From positions 82,706-146,705 of the forward strand of contig WFMF01000041.1 in assembly GCA_011033025.1 (NCBI GenBank): DNA of 64,000 bases, read 5' to 3'. The stretch is from Beroe forskalii. Taxonomy: Eukaryota; Ctenophora; Nuda; Beroida; Beroidae. Position numbers and translations under genes: made by a program. Every line of letters starts with the position of its first letter. Positions within the stretch are counted from its first letter, which is position 1. A model generated the notes under the pieces. The model was not told the origin of the DNA. It ran no database searches and saw only the letters and a list, made by a program, of their open reading frames with translations. Of this stretch, positions 32,828-45,134 are shown one piece after another.

Positions 32828-33664
32828 ACTGCAATGAGCATGTTTTCGTTGCTCCAACAGCCCTCTTCTCCGGAATAAAAGCAGCTGAGTGAACTTTGTG
32901 ACTGTGGACTGCATATTTTCTTGTTCCCAAATTTCTAAATTTGGCTCAATGGAACTTCATGGCCAATACATCAATTTACGACCACTGTATCTGTCGTGGT
33001 GACTTAATTGTGCATCGATTGGTGCCACGAGCATTCACCTAGCTGGGAGCTTGTGATACAATGATATAGGTACCATTGTTGATCTTAATGCGGTGTAACT
33101 GATATAGAGTTAGTTTGTTCTGGGCTTGAAAATGGAGCTGAGGCTACCTCTTCTGTGCAATGTGAGTCCTCGAAATTTTGGTTTTTGGGCAATAAGTCGA
33201 AAAATGATGGTCGAGGGGCTTCAAAACCGTGGCCTACCCCCACTAATGTGCTGATTGCGGTTATTTTAATGTGGTTGGTTCACTCCCAACTCCAAAAGGA
33301 ACCAAAGTTACATTTTTCCCAGAGCGATGGCCAAGCGGGTGATGAAATTTCCATTTTTGAGCCATAACTCAAAAACGAACGGCCTGGTGGCCTTGGAACC
33401 ATCATCCGCCCGACATAATGTGCCCATTGCGGCCATTTTAAGGTGGTTGGATTGCTCCTAACTCCTAAGGGGGCCGAAATAAGGGCATTTTTACCATGCG
33501 CAAAACAGCAAAAATGGGCGTGACCAAAAAAGGGCGTGGTCGGCCGATACAAAATTGCCAACAGGGCCAGTCCGTTTCCTCAAGGTCTAAAGTAGCACAT
33601 CCAGTTGCTAAATCGTTTTTAACATCCAAAGCCAACGGATTTCCAATTCACCCCTGACTAGTTG

Positions 33665-34766
33665 TTAAAAGGGCGAAAGGGGTATTATCTTCGGCGTCCC
33701 CCCCCCCCGCATACTTATCTTCGGGGTTTCTCCCCCCCCCCACGTACGGCATCCATTAAATTAGAATATTCAGAAAGACCATTTCCCCTGAGTGTCTACT
33801 GCTGCTGTGCTGACTTTCATAGTGGCGTCACTAGTTGCATTAGTTAATTGGTGACGTCATCTTGGTGAAGTCATTTAGATTTATCTAGTTCCTTTATCTA
33901 AGTCATATTCATTTATCTAAGTCCTATACGACTTGGAGAATTTTTTTTGTCATTCTGTGGAACGGATCTGAAATTTGGACAAGCTAAATTCATTGTTATC
34001 ATATTTATTCAAATAAAGCCCTTTTTAAATACTGTATACACTATACAGTGAGAAATGCTGCGATTTTGAAGCTCCTGCTCCCCTAACGACTACCTAGGAT
34101 AAAGCAGGATTATGCCACATGGAATTGGTCCGGCTATCCGTCAAATGGTGAATGTATAATGAGTGCTTCCAGTAAACACAGTGGATTTTAGGATTATGTG
34201 CCGCATCAGAGTCTGCCGTCATATTGTTACCGGGGGTGAACTCGGAATAGTAGTCATATTAGTGATTTATTAGTAGTCATATTAGTGATAATATTACTGA
34301 TAATAGCACCGTGTTCGAGATTCTATGTTAACTCAAGGTTACGTTAATTTATTAGCTCGAGTAATGTTAACTTGAGGCATGATAATTTCTTAATTAGAGC
34401 CATATCAAATTGAGGCACGTTGAAAACATATTTTGAATAAGTAATGTTTCAACATGGTGCCTAAATCTTATCCCACTTTGATTTCACAAAGCGGGTGGAA
34501 TGGGGCTTTTCTCAGCCTAAAGCTCTAAAGCTATGAGATATGTACTAAAATACTCAACCTCCTAAAATGGTTTAAGGCGATATCCACCAGCCATCTCTAT
34601 CCTACTTAAAAAGAGATCACGCTTCTGTAATTTGGATTAGTGAGGTTTAACAGCTTCCCATTACAAGCAGGTTACCCTAATGAAGGATATGATCCTTATC
34701 TTGTTTCTTTTCCGTACTTGCGGACAGGGTACATATCTGTCAATGACTTGAGGTTGCACCATTTGC
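33665..34766. other. Unique sequence with C-runs, no gene recognised
   Basis: Two runs of 10-11 C (about 33699-33745), both preceded by CTTATCTTCGG-like sequence, then ordinary sequence. A ~24-base duplication of GTAGTCATATTAGTGAT occurs at about 34250-34290. Confidence 0.5.
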
Positions 34767-35980
34767 TGAGATGAGAATGTGCTATTTGCTGACATGAGAA
34801 TGTGCCATTTGCTGACATGAGAATGTGCCATTTCCTGACATGAGAATGTGCCATTTGCTGACATGAGAGTGTGCCATTTGCTGACATGAGAACGTGCCAT
34901 TTGCTGACTTGAGAATGTGCCATTTGCTGAGATGAGAATGTGCCATTTGCTGACATGAGAATGTGCCATTTGCTGACATGAGAATGTGCCATTTGCTGAC
35001 ATGAGAATGGTCCATTTGCTGACATGAGAATGTGCCATTAGCTGACATGAGAATGTGCCATTTGCTGACATGAGAATGTGCCATTTACTGACATGAGAAT
35101 GTGCCATTTGCTGACATGAGAATGTGCCTTTTCTGACATGAGAATGTGTCATTTGCTGACATGAGAATGTGCCATTTTCTGACATGAGTTTGTGCCATTT
35201 GCTGACATGAGAATGTGCCATTTGCTGATGAGACATGATTTGCTGACATGAGAATGTGCCATTTGCTGACATGAGAATGTGCCATTTGACATGAGAATGT
35301 ACCATTTGCTGACATGAGAATGTGCCATTTGCTGACATGAGAATGTGCCATTTTCTGACATGAGAATGTGCCATTTGCTGACATGAGAATTTGCCATTTG
35401 CTGACATGAGAATGTGTCATTTGCTGACATGAGAATGCGCCATTAGCTGACATGAGAATGTGCCATTTTCTGACATGAGAATGTGCCTTTTCTGACATGA
35501 GAATGTGTCATTTGCTGACATTAGAATGTGCAATTTTCTGACATGAGAATGTGCCATTTGCTGACATGAGAATGTGCCATTTGCTGACATGAGAATGTGC
35601 CATTTGCTGACATGAGAATGTGCCATTTGCTGACATGGGAATGTGCCATTTGCTGACATGAGAATGTGCCATTTGCTGAGATGAGAATGTGCCATTTGCT
35701 GACATGAGAATGTGCCATTTGCTGACATGAGAATGTACCATTTGCTGACATGAGAATGTGCCATTTGCTGACATGAGAATGTGCCATTTGCTGACATGAG
35801 ACTGTGCCATTTGCTGACATGGGAATGTGCCATTTGCTGACATGAGAATGTGCCATTTGCTGACATGAGAATGTGCCATTTGCTGACATGAGAATGTGCC
35901 ATTTTCTGACATGAGAATGTGCCATTTGCTGACATGAGTTTGTGCCATTTTCTGACATGAGAATGTGCCATTTGCTGCAT
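34767..35980. repeat. 23-bp minisatellite (~52 copies)
   Basis: The unit contains TGACATGAGAATGTGCCATT. The period is not a multiple of three, yet no frame of the minus strand has a stop in the consensus, so three unit types in a row read as a 23-residue protein repeat. This gives overlapping open frames of up to 248 codons on the minus strand that I do not regard as genes. A few copies have 1-9-base deletions (near 35112, 35232 and 35288). Confidence 0.97.
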
Positions 35981-38495
35981 GAAGTTTCTGAAAAAATGAG
36001 AAGGCGTGCTTTAAAAAGTTTCTTTTTGAAGTTTTGAAAATATTCTCTGTCAGTGTGTCAGCTGCAGTGTCTGTTCACATGAAACGATAATAGTCAACCA
36101 AGACTAAAAGGGCTTTTGTTTCCCAAATACACTTGACCCTCTCTTGCAGATAAAAGTGCATCTGACGTATAGAAAGTACCAGTTCGTGCTATACCGTTAG
36201 GACAAATAGATTTTATCCATGACTTCCACGAGATCCCACTATCCCTGACGAAATTCGCATGTTTGCGAGAACCTGGTTTCTTGAGACATGCGAAAAAGGC
36301 TGTGATTGCATAAAGTCCGGTTTATGCAGGCATATGCAATTGAAAGTGAATATTACAGTTCTGAATATTAGGAAGTGACGACATGATCAGGTGTTCAGGT
36401 GCTCTAACTCCCCTCCCTATAGCACTATATGATCAGGTGTTCTAACCCTGTAGTGACTGCAGGGTGTAGTCCTCCCTAATGTTAATTCTCTCTGTTCTCT
36501 CTCTGTTCTCTAAGTATGGGGGATCCCCTAATTCAGCCGTACTTGTCACAAAGTAGTTGCTGATAACGGGGAGGATCCTTCGCCTAACGAGCTCCATCTT
36601 CTAAAGATTAAAGAATCTCTTGGATCCCACCTTATCAAGGGTGTTTTGTCGCTCGGGGAATCCTTCCTGTTCGAGAAGAAAGACCTTCCTTGTGCTGTGT
36701 TATATGTTCCTCCTGATATCTAACTGTAGATCGAAATTTCTAAGCCTTCACGCACTTATCACGATATGAAATATGCAGGTTTAAAATGAGCAGGTTTGAA
36801 ATACGCAGGTTTGTCACAGAGTTCTATCGAAATGGTTATTGTTTCAAGCTGCTGACTGTGTTTTGTAACATTTCTGAGATGATGCTCCGTCGGAGTGTGA
36901 CGTCACAGAATGGTGTTTTGATCACGCACAGTGCAGATCGGAACAGTTACTCAGTTAGAACGTGATGGTAGTACTCTGTAGCTTTAATATGGTCCGAGAT
37001 TTTGTATCATATCTTACTCATGCCTCATGACTCAGAACGTTAAAACTTTCAAACCTAAAATCCATCGATTTTCGAAAGGCTCATTCCTTGTGAAATGTCC
37101 TACGCGGTATCTTGCCAGTCTTTGCTCCCCTGCATACCTGTTATATGGCAATTAACAAAGTATCTAATTCGAATATAATTGTAGCTAATACTACATCATT
37201 GTTTCTAATGCGAACCAATGACCAAATAGCCTTTAACATTGAACAATGGAACAATGGACAAGAGCGCCGCAATTTGACTGCTTCCTCTTTTACAATCCAT
37301 TCTCAATTGGCAGAACAAGGACCATGAAAACGGGGGATTAAAGGGTCCCAGTCGCTCGTGCCATTCCCAAGCTTTTCAGTTCTCACTTCTTTAATTCTAG
37401 TTGCCTCAGGAAGTGAGTACCGTGCGTGAGCTGTAAGAATTTGTTGTAAGGTCAACTTTTAATGAAGGTAGGTAACGCTGGCGTATCTGAAGAAGAATAA
37501 GGTGGATGATAACTTGAGTTTTAGAAAGTGTGATGGGGGTAGGGGGAGCTTTACATGCAAATCAATTGGTGTCTTCTTTAGCTTTTGAATCGACCTATTT
37601 TCTGACTATTACATTCAAATAGTTGCAGTGAGTGGACCGGCTATTAGGTGGTTCAGCAATTGGTGAATTAAAATCCTACCCTAGTTTCCTGCAGTTATAG
37701 AGCAATGGAGATTGGTCAATTGATTGTGGCGTCCTTACTGCTGGGTTTATTATGGAGACTGGTCAATTGATAGCCTGGTTTTACTCGTGATTGGTGAATT
37801 GACGCCGTTCTTAGTAAAGATGCTATCAATTCACGAACCCCCATTATAAACCAGGGAAGGAATCCTCGCTCTGTTTGAAACCTGTGATTCGTGTGCCACT
37901 GTGCCACTGGTTAAGCAGTCAGTATCTCGCTATTTAGCACTTTATTAATTGTGGGAGCTTGCCTCAGCAAACTCATTATTCAGTATCAACTCCACCAAAT
38001 TCAGTGGAAATTTCTTCTGAGTCGTCGTATGGAGTGGTTGGATCATGATCTTTAGTGTCCCCTTTTCTCTGTGTTTACTATTACCCTTATAAATCTTCAT
38101 GACATATTTTCCTGTTTATCGGAATAGATAACACCTGTAGATTCATTTCCACCGATCAAAATATGGCCATTAATATTAAAAATTATTTTCTTCGCTCTCC
38201 CCTCTCTCTGTTGCCGTGTAATAATATGTAATATGTTTTCTGAATCGTAATTATGCATGCAAGCTTCGTCAATTCACTGCGGTAACAGTTTCAAGTACTG
38301 CGTGCTGTGCGCGGACAGTGGACGCTCTGTCGTCATCAACGCCCCCTCCTAAGTCTAGACAGTGAGGTCATGTGGTGCGCGTAGTCAGCACTTTCAAGTA
38401 CTAAAGTTAACGGAATATCAAGCAACGTGTGCGCACCACTCAGAAAGAGCGCACACTGTTTAAGATGAATTGACAACGCAACTGGTGGAGAATCC
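35981..38495. other. Unique sequence, no gene recognised
   Basis: About 2.5 kb. GATCAGGTGTTC occurs twice (36382 and 36430). A perfect CRE, GTGACGTCAC, is at about 36898. Near 37700-37800, ATTGGTCAATTGAT-type motifs repeat three times. Open frames stay below 72 codons. Confidence 0.5.
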
Positions 38496-38552
38496 CACGT
38501 GACTCGTGCGTTACAAATGTCACGTGGTGTGGTCACGTGGTTAGGTCACGTG
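38496..38552. promoter_or_regulatory. Cluster of four CACGTG E-boxes
   Basis: CACGTG at 38496, 38521, 38534 and 38547. The last three are exactly 13 bp apart and share GTCACGTGGT. A CATGTG variant follows at 38569. Such clusters bind bHLH factors of the USF/MITF/TFEB/Myc type. No downstream gene is recognised, so function is unproven. Confidence 0.4.
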
Positions 38553-38689
38553 GTGCTCTGACTCAGGTCATGTGATTACTTACTTCAGAGTGTAGATGAG
38601 TGGTGGACGCCGAGTATAATAATAATAATAGCGATGGGTGGAAGAGGTAGAAAGTCATGTTTTTTCTTGAATGATATTCCAAAATGAGA

Positions 38690-40020
38690 AGGCAACACTC
38701 ACCTCCTCCTTCCCCCTCCCTCCCCTCACACACCCCCTTCCCCTCTCCCCCTCCTTCGCCTCCCTCACTCCTCCCTCCCCTCTCCCACCGCTCCTTGCCT
38801 CTCACACCCTCCCTCCCCTCACCCCCTTCCTCCCCTCACACCCCTCCCTCTCCCACCCTCCTTCCCTCCCCTCCTTCCCTCCCTCACTCCTCCCTTCCTC
38901 TCACACCCCTCCCTCCTCCTCCTTCTCTCTCACCCCTCCCTCTCACCCCTCCCATCTCACAGGCTTCTTCTTCCCCTCTCAGCCCTCTTTTTCCCTTCTC
39001 ACACCCCCTCCCTCCCACACCTCTCCCTACCCCCTCCCTCCCTCCCCTCCCTCCCCTACCACACCTCCCCCCTCCCTCCCCTCCCATCACCTCCCTCCCT
39101 CACACCTCCCCTCTCACACCCCTCACCTCTCACACCTCTCCTTCCCTCCCACCCCTCCCCTCCCACACCTCTCCTTTTCCACTTCCCACCCCTCTCCCCT
39201 CCCTCCCTCTCTCCTCCCACCTTCCCCTCCCCCTCCCTCCCTCCACCTCTTCTTTCCCCACTTCCCATCCCCTGTTCTCTTCCCCCTGCCTGTGGGAGTT
39301 AAACCTCCCTGAACAACTCCAGCGGAACCTCCCTCCCCTCCCCTCCCCTTCCATCCCCCTCCCTCCTCACTCCTCCCTCCTTCCCTCCCTCCTCCCCTCC
39401 CTCCTTCCCTCCCTCCCCTCCCATCACCTCCCCGTCCCTCCTTCCCTCCCCCCTCCCTCCTTCCCTCCCTCCCCTCTCACCCCTACTCCCATCCACTTCC
39501 CACCCCCTCTTTGTTCTCTCCCCATTACCCAGGTATACGCTGCCTGTGGGAGTTAAACCTCCCTGAACAACTCCAGCGGAACCCCTCCCTCCCCTCCCTC
39601 CCCTTCCATCCCCCTCCCTCCCTCACTCCTCCCCTCCTTCCCCTCCCTCCCTCCCTCCCCTCCTTCCCCTCTCACACCCCTTCCCTTCCTCCCTCTCCTC
39701 TCCAACTTCCTCCCCACTTCCCATCCCCTCTTTGTTCTCTCCCCCCATTACCCAGGTATACGCTGCCTGTGGAGTGTGGGAGTTAAACCTCCCTGAACTA
39801 CTTCAGCGGAACCCCTCCCTCCCCTCCCTCCCCTCCCTCCTCCCCTCCTCCCTCCCTCCCTCCTCCCCCTCCCTCCCACCCCTCTCACCCCTCCCTCCTC
39901 CTCCTTACCCTCCCACACCTCTCCTTCCCCCCACTTCCCACCCCCTCTTTGTTCTCTCCCCCATTACCCAGGTATACGCTGCCTGTGGGAGTTCACCCTC
40001 CCTGAACTACTCCAGCGCTC
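38690..40020 (+). repeat. 1.3-kb polypyrimidine tract with four exon-like cassettes
   Basis: The plus strand is almost pure C/T (CCTCCCTCCCCTCC variants). Inside it a ~65-75-base non-pyrimidine cassette occurs at 39273-39330, 39511-39584, 39731-39814 and 39948-40020, about 220-240 bp apart. The last three begin CCATTACCCAGGTATACGCT and all contain CTGTGGGAGTT then CCTCCCTGAAC. A long pyrimidine run plus ACCCAG|G is an ideal 3' splice site, so a real exon end may have been amplified with its intron tract. In the fourth cassette the frame stays open to 40097. The strand asymmetry predicts triplex (H-DNA) formation. Confidence 0.85.
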
Positions 40021-41394
40021 TTAATACGGAGACCCCGCATTCGCCATGTACTGCCCATGAAATAACCACTCTCTGTGCCATTTACCTCATCTTACAATAG
40101 TTACCCCACGAAACATTGGCTGCATAATTTTCTGAAAATACTTAAAGCCGGCCATTACAGCATTATGCCCATATGTAATGCATACATACCGTATAATACG
40201 GGTATATATATATATATACACATATCTCCCTTCCCGGTATTCGACAGCTCTCCCTCTTTCCGACCAGCGGCTACCCCATTTGCCAGCCTACTACCGTCGT
40301 CTGCGGGAAGTTGCCGCCCATTTCCGGAGGTGGGTGCCCGGTATTTCCCCCTTCATGGCAAATGCCCGGGAGACAAAGGCTCTGACTTCCGTGTGTGCTG
40401 TGCGTGTCACGAGTCAAACGTTCTGTGTGTTTCTCTACATGTTTTGTTAGAAACCCTTCTCCCTGCCAATAAAAGGACTACTAACTTATCTTTAACTCTT
40501 TAAGTGGTGTTTGGAAAGACAATGGTTTCAGCTGTTAATCCATGCGGTTGAAAGGTAATTCAATGTGACAATGATATTTAATGATAAATTTGATTTGAAC
40601 TTATTACTGTAAGGGGGTTATTCAGTTTTTTCTGTCTACAGAAGTACAGAAAAAAGTTGAAAGACATGTGATGAGACATGTGATGGATATTAGTGTTACA
40701 GGTTTTGTTCAAGAACTGGAATAAGGGCAAGGATTGGTATTTTCACACTAGCTGATATCAGTGCATATTCCGATATTTCATTTCATTACATTGCTATCCC
40801 ACCACTCAGATCACCAAGTGGTGTTACTGAACTATAGATGTGAAATAGCGCATTATCTGGGAATCACGCATGATAATCCAGAACTTTGGGCTGCACACAC
40901 TCCAGTTATTCGCTAAAACTCAAAGCATGAGATGGACTCAAAATATAAGCGGAAACTCAAGATAAGAGCGGAAACCCAAATTATGCACTGAAACTCAAAC
41001 TGTGAGCTTACAGTCGAGATATGAAGCTTTGAGTTGGAATGGCCAGGATTAAGATTTCTCGTCCCAACTTGGGACCCTGCACTTGGGACCCAAGTGCAGC
41101 TCCCAGAGTCCACGAGGAAAAATATTTCTAATGGAAATAGAATTGTCATCTAAAATATGCCCGATGCCAATCCCCAGCTCAATTTTTTCATTCCCCCATT
41201 TTCCTCAAATCTTTCCAGAAATCAGAAGCCTTGAATTTTCGGCACCCCACCTATTACCTGCTCAGAAACAAAAACATTCTTTTCCAGGGGTATGGTGGTG
41301 AAGCTATGTCGTCCCTCTCACTTTCTTGTCAAGATTATTATCATTGCTTCATTGCCAAGATGATGATGCACTCGGCAGTGCCTAAAACTTGATA
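40021..41394. other. Unique sequence, no gene recognised
   Basis: Contains a short (TA)n run (40202-40216). At 40915-41030, AAACTCAAA-type motifs recur every ~30 bases (AAACTCAAAGCATGAG, AAACTCAAGATAAGAG, AAACTCAAACTGTGAG), a weak tandem repeat. Confidence 0.5.
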
Positions 41395-42803
41395 GTTTGT
41401 CACTATTCGTTAGTATTTGTCACTATTCGGTCACCACTCCGACACTGCTCATCTCGCTAGTTTGTCACTATTCGTTAGTTTGTCACTATTCGGTCACCAC
41501 TCCGACACTGCTCATCTCGCTAGTTTGTCACTATTCGTTAGTTTGTCACTATTCGGTCACCACTCCGACACTGCTCATCTCGCTAGTTTGTCACTATTCG
41601 GTCACCACTCCGACACTGCTCATCTCGCTTGTCACTATTCGGTCACCACTGACTGCTCATCTCGCTAGTTTGTCACTATTCGTTAGTTTGTCACTATTCG
41701 GTCACCACTCCGACACTGCTCATCTCGCTAGTTTGTCACTATTCGGTCACCACTCCGACACTGCTCATCTCGCTAGTTTGTCACTATTCGTTAGTTTGTC
41801 ACTATTCGGTCACCACTCCGACACTGCTCATCTCGCTAGTTTGTCACTATTCGTTAGTTTGTCACTATTCGGTCACCACTCCGACACTGCTCATCTCGCT
41901 AGTTTGTCACTATTCGGTCACTCCGACACTGCTCATCTCGCTGGTTTGTCACTATTCGTCCGACACTGCTCATCTCCGAGTTTGTCACTATTGCTCATCT
42001 CATCTCGCTAGTTTGTCACTATTCGTTGGTTTGTCACTATTCGGTCACCACTCCGACACTGCTCATCTCGCTAGTTTGTCACTATTCGGTCTCCGACACT
42101 GCTCATCTCGCTAGTTTGTCACTATTCGTTGTTTGTCACTATTCGGTCACCACTCGACACTGCTCATCTCGCTAGTTTGTCACTATTCGGTCACTATTCC
42201 ACTCCGACACTGCTCATCTCGCTAGTTTGTCACTATTCGTTAGTTTGTCACTATTCGGTCACCACTCCGACACTGCTCATCTCGCTAGTTTGTCACTATT
42301 CGTTAGTATTTGTCACTATTCGGTCACCACTCCGACACTGCTCATCTCGCTAGTTTGTCACTATTCGGTCACCACTCCGACACTGCTCATCTCGCTAGTT
42401 TGTCACTATTCGGTCACCACTCCGACACTGCTCATCTCGCTAGTTTGTCACTATTCGGTCTATTCGGTCACCACTCCGACACTGCTCATCTCGCTAGTTT
42501 GTCACTATTCGGTCACCACTCCGACACTGCTCATCTCGCTAGTTTGTCACTATTCGGTCACCACTCCGACACTGCTCATCTCGCTAGTTTGTCACTATTC
42601 GGTCACCACTCCGACACTGCTCATCTCGCTAGTTTGTCACTATTCGGTCACCACTCCGACACTGCTCATCTCGCTAGTTTGTCACTATTCGGTCACCGCT
42701 TCGACACTGCTCATCTCGCTAGTTTGTCACTATTCGGTCACCGCTTCGACACTGCTCATCTGGCTAGTTTGTCACTATTCGGTCACCACTCCGACACTGC
42801 TCG
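41395..42803. repeat. 45-bp minisatellite with an 18-bp sub-unit
   Basis: The main unit contains TTTGTCACTATTCGGTCACC and ACTCCGACACTGCTCATCTC. A shorter 18-base unit (TAGTTTGTCACTATTCGT) is interspersed in the left two thirds and absent after about 42310. The left part therefore has a compound pattern, and the right part is nearly pure. 45 and 18 are both multiples of three, giving open frames of ~200 codons. Confidence 0.96.
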
Positions 42804-43121
42804 CACGTGTGGCATGTGTGTACAGTGTTATCATGTATACGACACCTTCCAAGTTCCACACTTAATATTATTATGTTACATTATTTCTTGATATGTTATC
42901 CCTTAATTTCCTCTAATATGCCATTTATTAGAATTCCGTAATATTTAGTAATTTCTAGGGAATTGTGAGAGAGTGTGCGCGCCCTCCGCAGCTAATGACA
43001 TCTGGATTCGCCACTCCTCACTGACCTTTGTCTTTTGTCCTTAGTATGTGTGGTTGTTCAGGTGCTCCCTCGCCAGTGTGTTTTGCAGAGTTTCTGGGTT
43101 TTGTTTTTCAGCTGTACGGTG

Positions 43122-44266
43122 CAGAGGCGTGCCGTGGAGGGACTAGTCAGCATATTTGGGGTGTACGGTACCGACTGACTCAGGGGGTTTGGGGGGCAGG
43201 CCCCCCAACCGCCGGAGGCTATGCGCCGCAGGCGAAACCTCTGGAAAATAGCTGAAAAAAGCACTCAAAAAGTGCCTAAAACAAGTCGCTTTTTACAAAG
43301 TATACTATGTTTCAAAAGTTGTATTTTTTGCAAAATTTTAAATGCTCATATCATGTTGATGTATGAAATTCATTATTCAAAGCGTAAACAGGAACGTTAA
43401 ATCATAAGATCGCGAATACAGGAACGTAGGTATAGCACTTCTACACAAGATCATTGGACACATTTACATCGGATCACTAGATCGAGAACACTGGAACGTC
43501 ACAACACAAGATTATGGGACACAGGTACATCGGATCACTAGATCGAGAACACTGGAACATCAAAACACTAGATCATGGGACACAGGCACATCAGATCATT
43601 AGATCGAGAACACTGGAACATTAGAGCACTACATCTTGGGTCACAGGTACATCGGATCATTAGATCAAGAACACTGGAACATCAGAACACAGGTACGTCG
43701 GAATGTCGGATCATTAGATCGAGAAAACGGGAAAAATCAACAATTAATACGTTAACTAAAACTTATTTGTCACCTATTTGTCCGTCTTGAATCTTAGAAA
43801 TCCGTCATAAGAAAGAAAAAATCAGTCGCAAAACATTCGAGACGAGTAAAAAGTGACCGCGAAATCTAAAAGACTATGTTTGAAATGGTACGTGTCCACT
43901 GAAAACTGAATGCGCGAAACTGAAAATCGGGGGTGTCACGGGCACCCCCGCGCAATTAAAATACAGTAGGCACCCCGATTTCACGGCACGCCTAGGGAGA
44001 TTGCAATTTTACAGTAGTACGGGGTGTATGAGAGTTTTACGCCGCGCAGCGCGCGCAACAATTGCGCGCGCTAGTTTTGCGGAGGAGAAATCGGTAAGAT
44101 AAATGACAAAATGCGCGGCGCGACGTTGGCTAGACGGGGCATTCAGCGCTGGACGCAAGAGCAATGATTGCGCGCGCGATCACGGAAATGATAAAAAGAA
44201 AATTTGATTTTCTTAATTTTAGTGGGGTGTACATGGACACCCCAACACCCCCACGGCACGCCTCTG
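43122..44266. mobile_element. 1.1-kb hAT-like non-autonomous element
   Basis: Ends CAGAGGCGTGCCGTGG and CCACGGCACGCCTCTG. Flanks GTACGGTG (43114-43121) and CTACGGTG (44267-44274) match at 7 of 8 positions, fitting an 8-bp duplication. An extra end-like motif, CACGGCACGCCT, at 43983-43994 suggests a nested or recombined copy. Inside, a ~64-bp tandem repeat (43430-43730) is built on GGATCACTAGATCGAGAACA. GGGGGGCAGGCCCCCC near the left end resembles palindromes in the MITE at 9436. No transposase. Confidence 0.82.
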
Positions 44267-44274
44267 CTACGGTG

Positions 44275-45134
44275 CATGTATTGTACATTTTATAAGTGTA
44301 TATAAATACAATTCTTGCGTGCAGTACACATGCTCTACTGAATGTGCCCACTTCTGTTTGGGGTGAATGTGCCCACTACCCTTGTACCCAACAAAACACT
44401 TTGCTGGTGATGCAGCAGAGGTGATGTTTGTTTAGTATTTACTTATTCACAGACTTGCTTATGGACCTTTTATATTTTGAAGGCAGGACAACTTGCTCTC
44501 AAAATTTATCATATTTTCATAGAAATATGTTATAATATGTTATAGTCCATTATTTCATAGCATCTGGTGTTCAGCGCAATGTAACCGTTTCAGTTCTGTG
44601 CTAGGAAAGCTGTTAAATAGCTAGAATTTTTTTCAACTTCGTTCACTTGAAAATCGAAATGCTAAAAACGACATTAAATCGAGATGCTGGAAAATATCTT
44701 AGGATGAAAATCGCCATAAATGCTTGAAAAGTTTGGCAGTGCTTGATAAAAAGTAAAGGTGAAAATCAGACTTGATAATTGAAAATTTAATGAATTTTAA
44801 GTCAGAAAATCATAACTCCCGCACAAAAATTGATTTTAACAAAAGGATTCACGATTGCATGAAAATAAGAAAATGTGTCACTTCCATCGTTTACAATTGT
44901 CATCAATATTCTAAAACACTAATTCAAAGGACACCCGGATTCATTGCCGGCCACAGAGTACAATCATTCCACCTCTTACATCTTAGGCTTACCTCCGTCG
45001 ATAGTTTCAATTAATTTTCCCATTCATACGAACAATCGTACTTTCATTGCATCAAAAAATCAGTCAAAACGACAGTTAGGAGTTACATATTCAAAACAGC
45101 ACAACTATTTATGATCAGTGACCATAGATTTTTT
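44275..45134. other. Unique sequence, no gene recognised
   Basis: ATCGAAATGCT, ATCGAGATGCT and related motifs recur between 44650 and 44790, a weak ~35-base periodicity. No coding signal. Confidence 0.45.

Larger units (their letters stand above)
30190..33664. mobile_element. 3.5-kb structure with ~630-bp inverted arms
   Basis: Arm 30190-30825 pairs with 33040-33664 over its whole length, with an estimated 93-96% identity. Shared landmarks are GGCCGACCACGCCC, AAAATGGGCGTG, GGCTCAAAAATGGAAATTTC and CACAAGCTCCCAGCT. The ~2.2-kb loop contains three interspersed elements, listed next. No flanking duplication was found. A ~48-base fragment related to the outer arm (TTGGCTTTGAATGCTG) lies at 51198-51246, so this sequence is dispersed. 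It is either a foldback transposon or an inverted duplication. An arm transcript would form long double-stranded RNA. Confidence 0.85.

Noticed and set aside
34661-35980. Minus-strand frames of 93-248 codons with a 23-residue repeat
   Set aside because: The 23-bp unit lacks stops in all minus frames. Several overlapping frames are equally open.
38671-39556. Proline/serine-rich open frames (213 and 290 codons)
   Set aside because: Any C/T-only strand lacks TAA, TAG and TGA, so openness carries no information.
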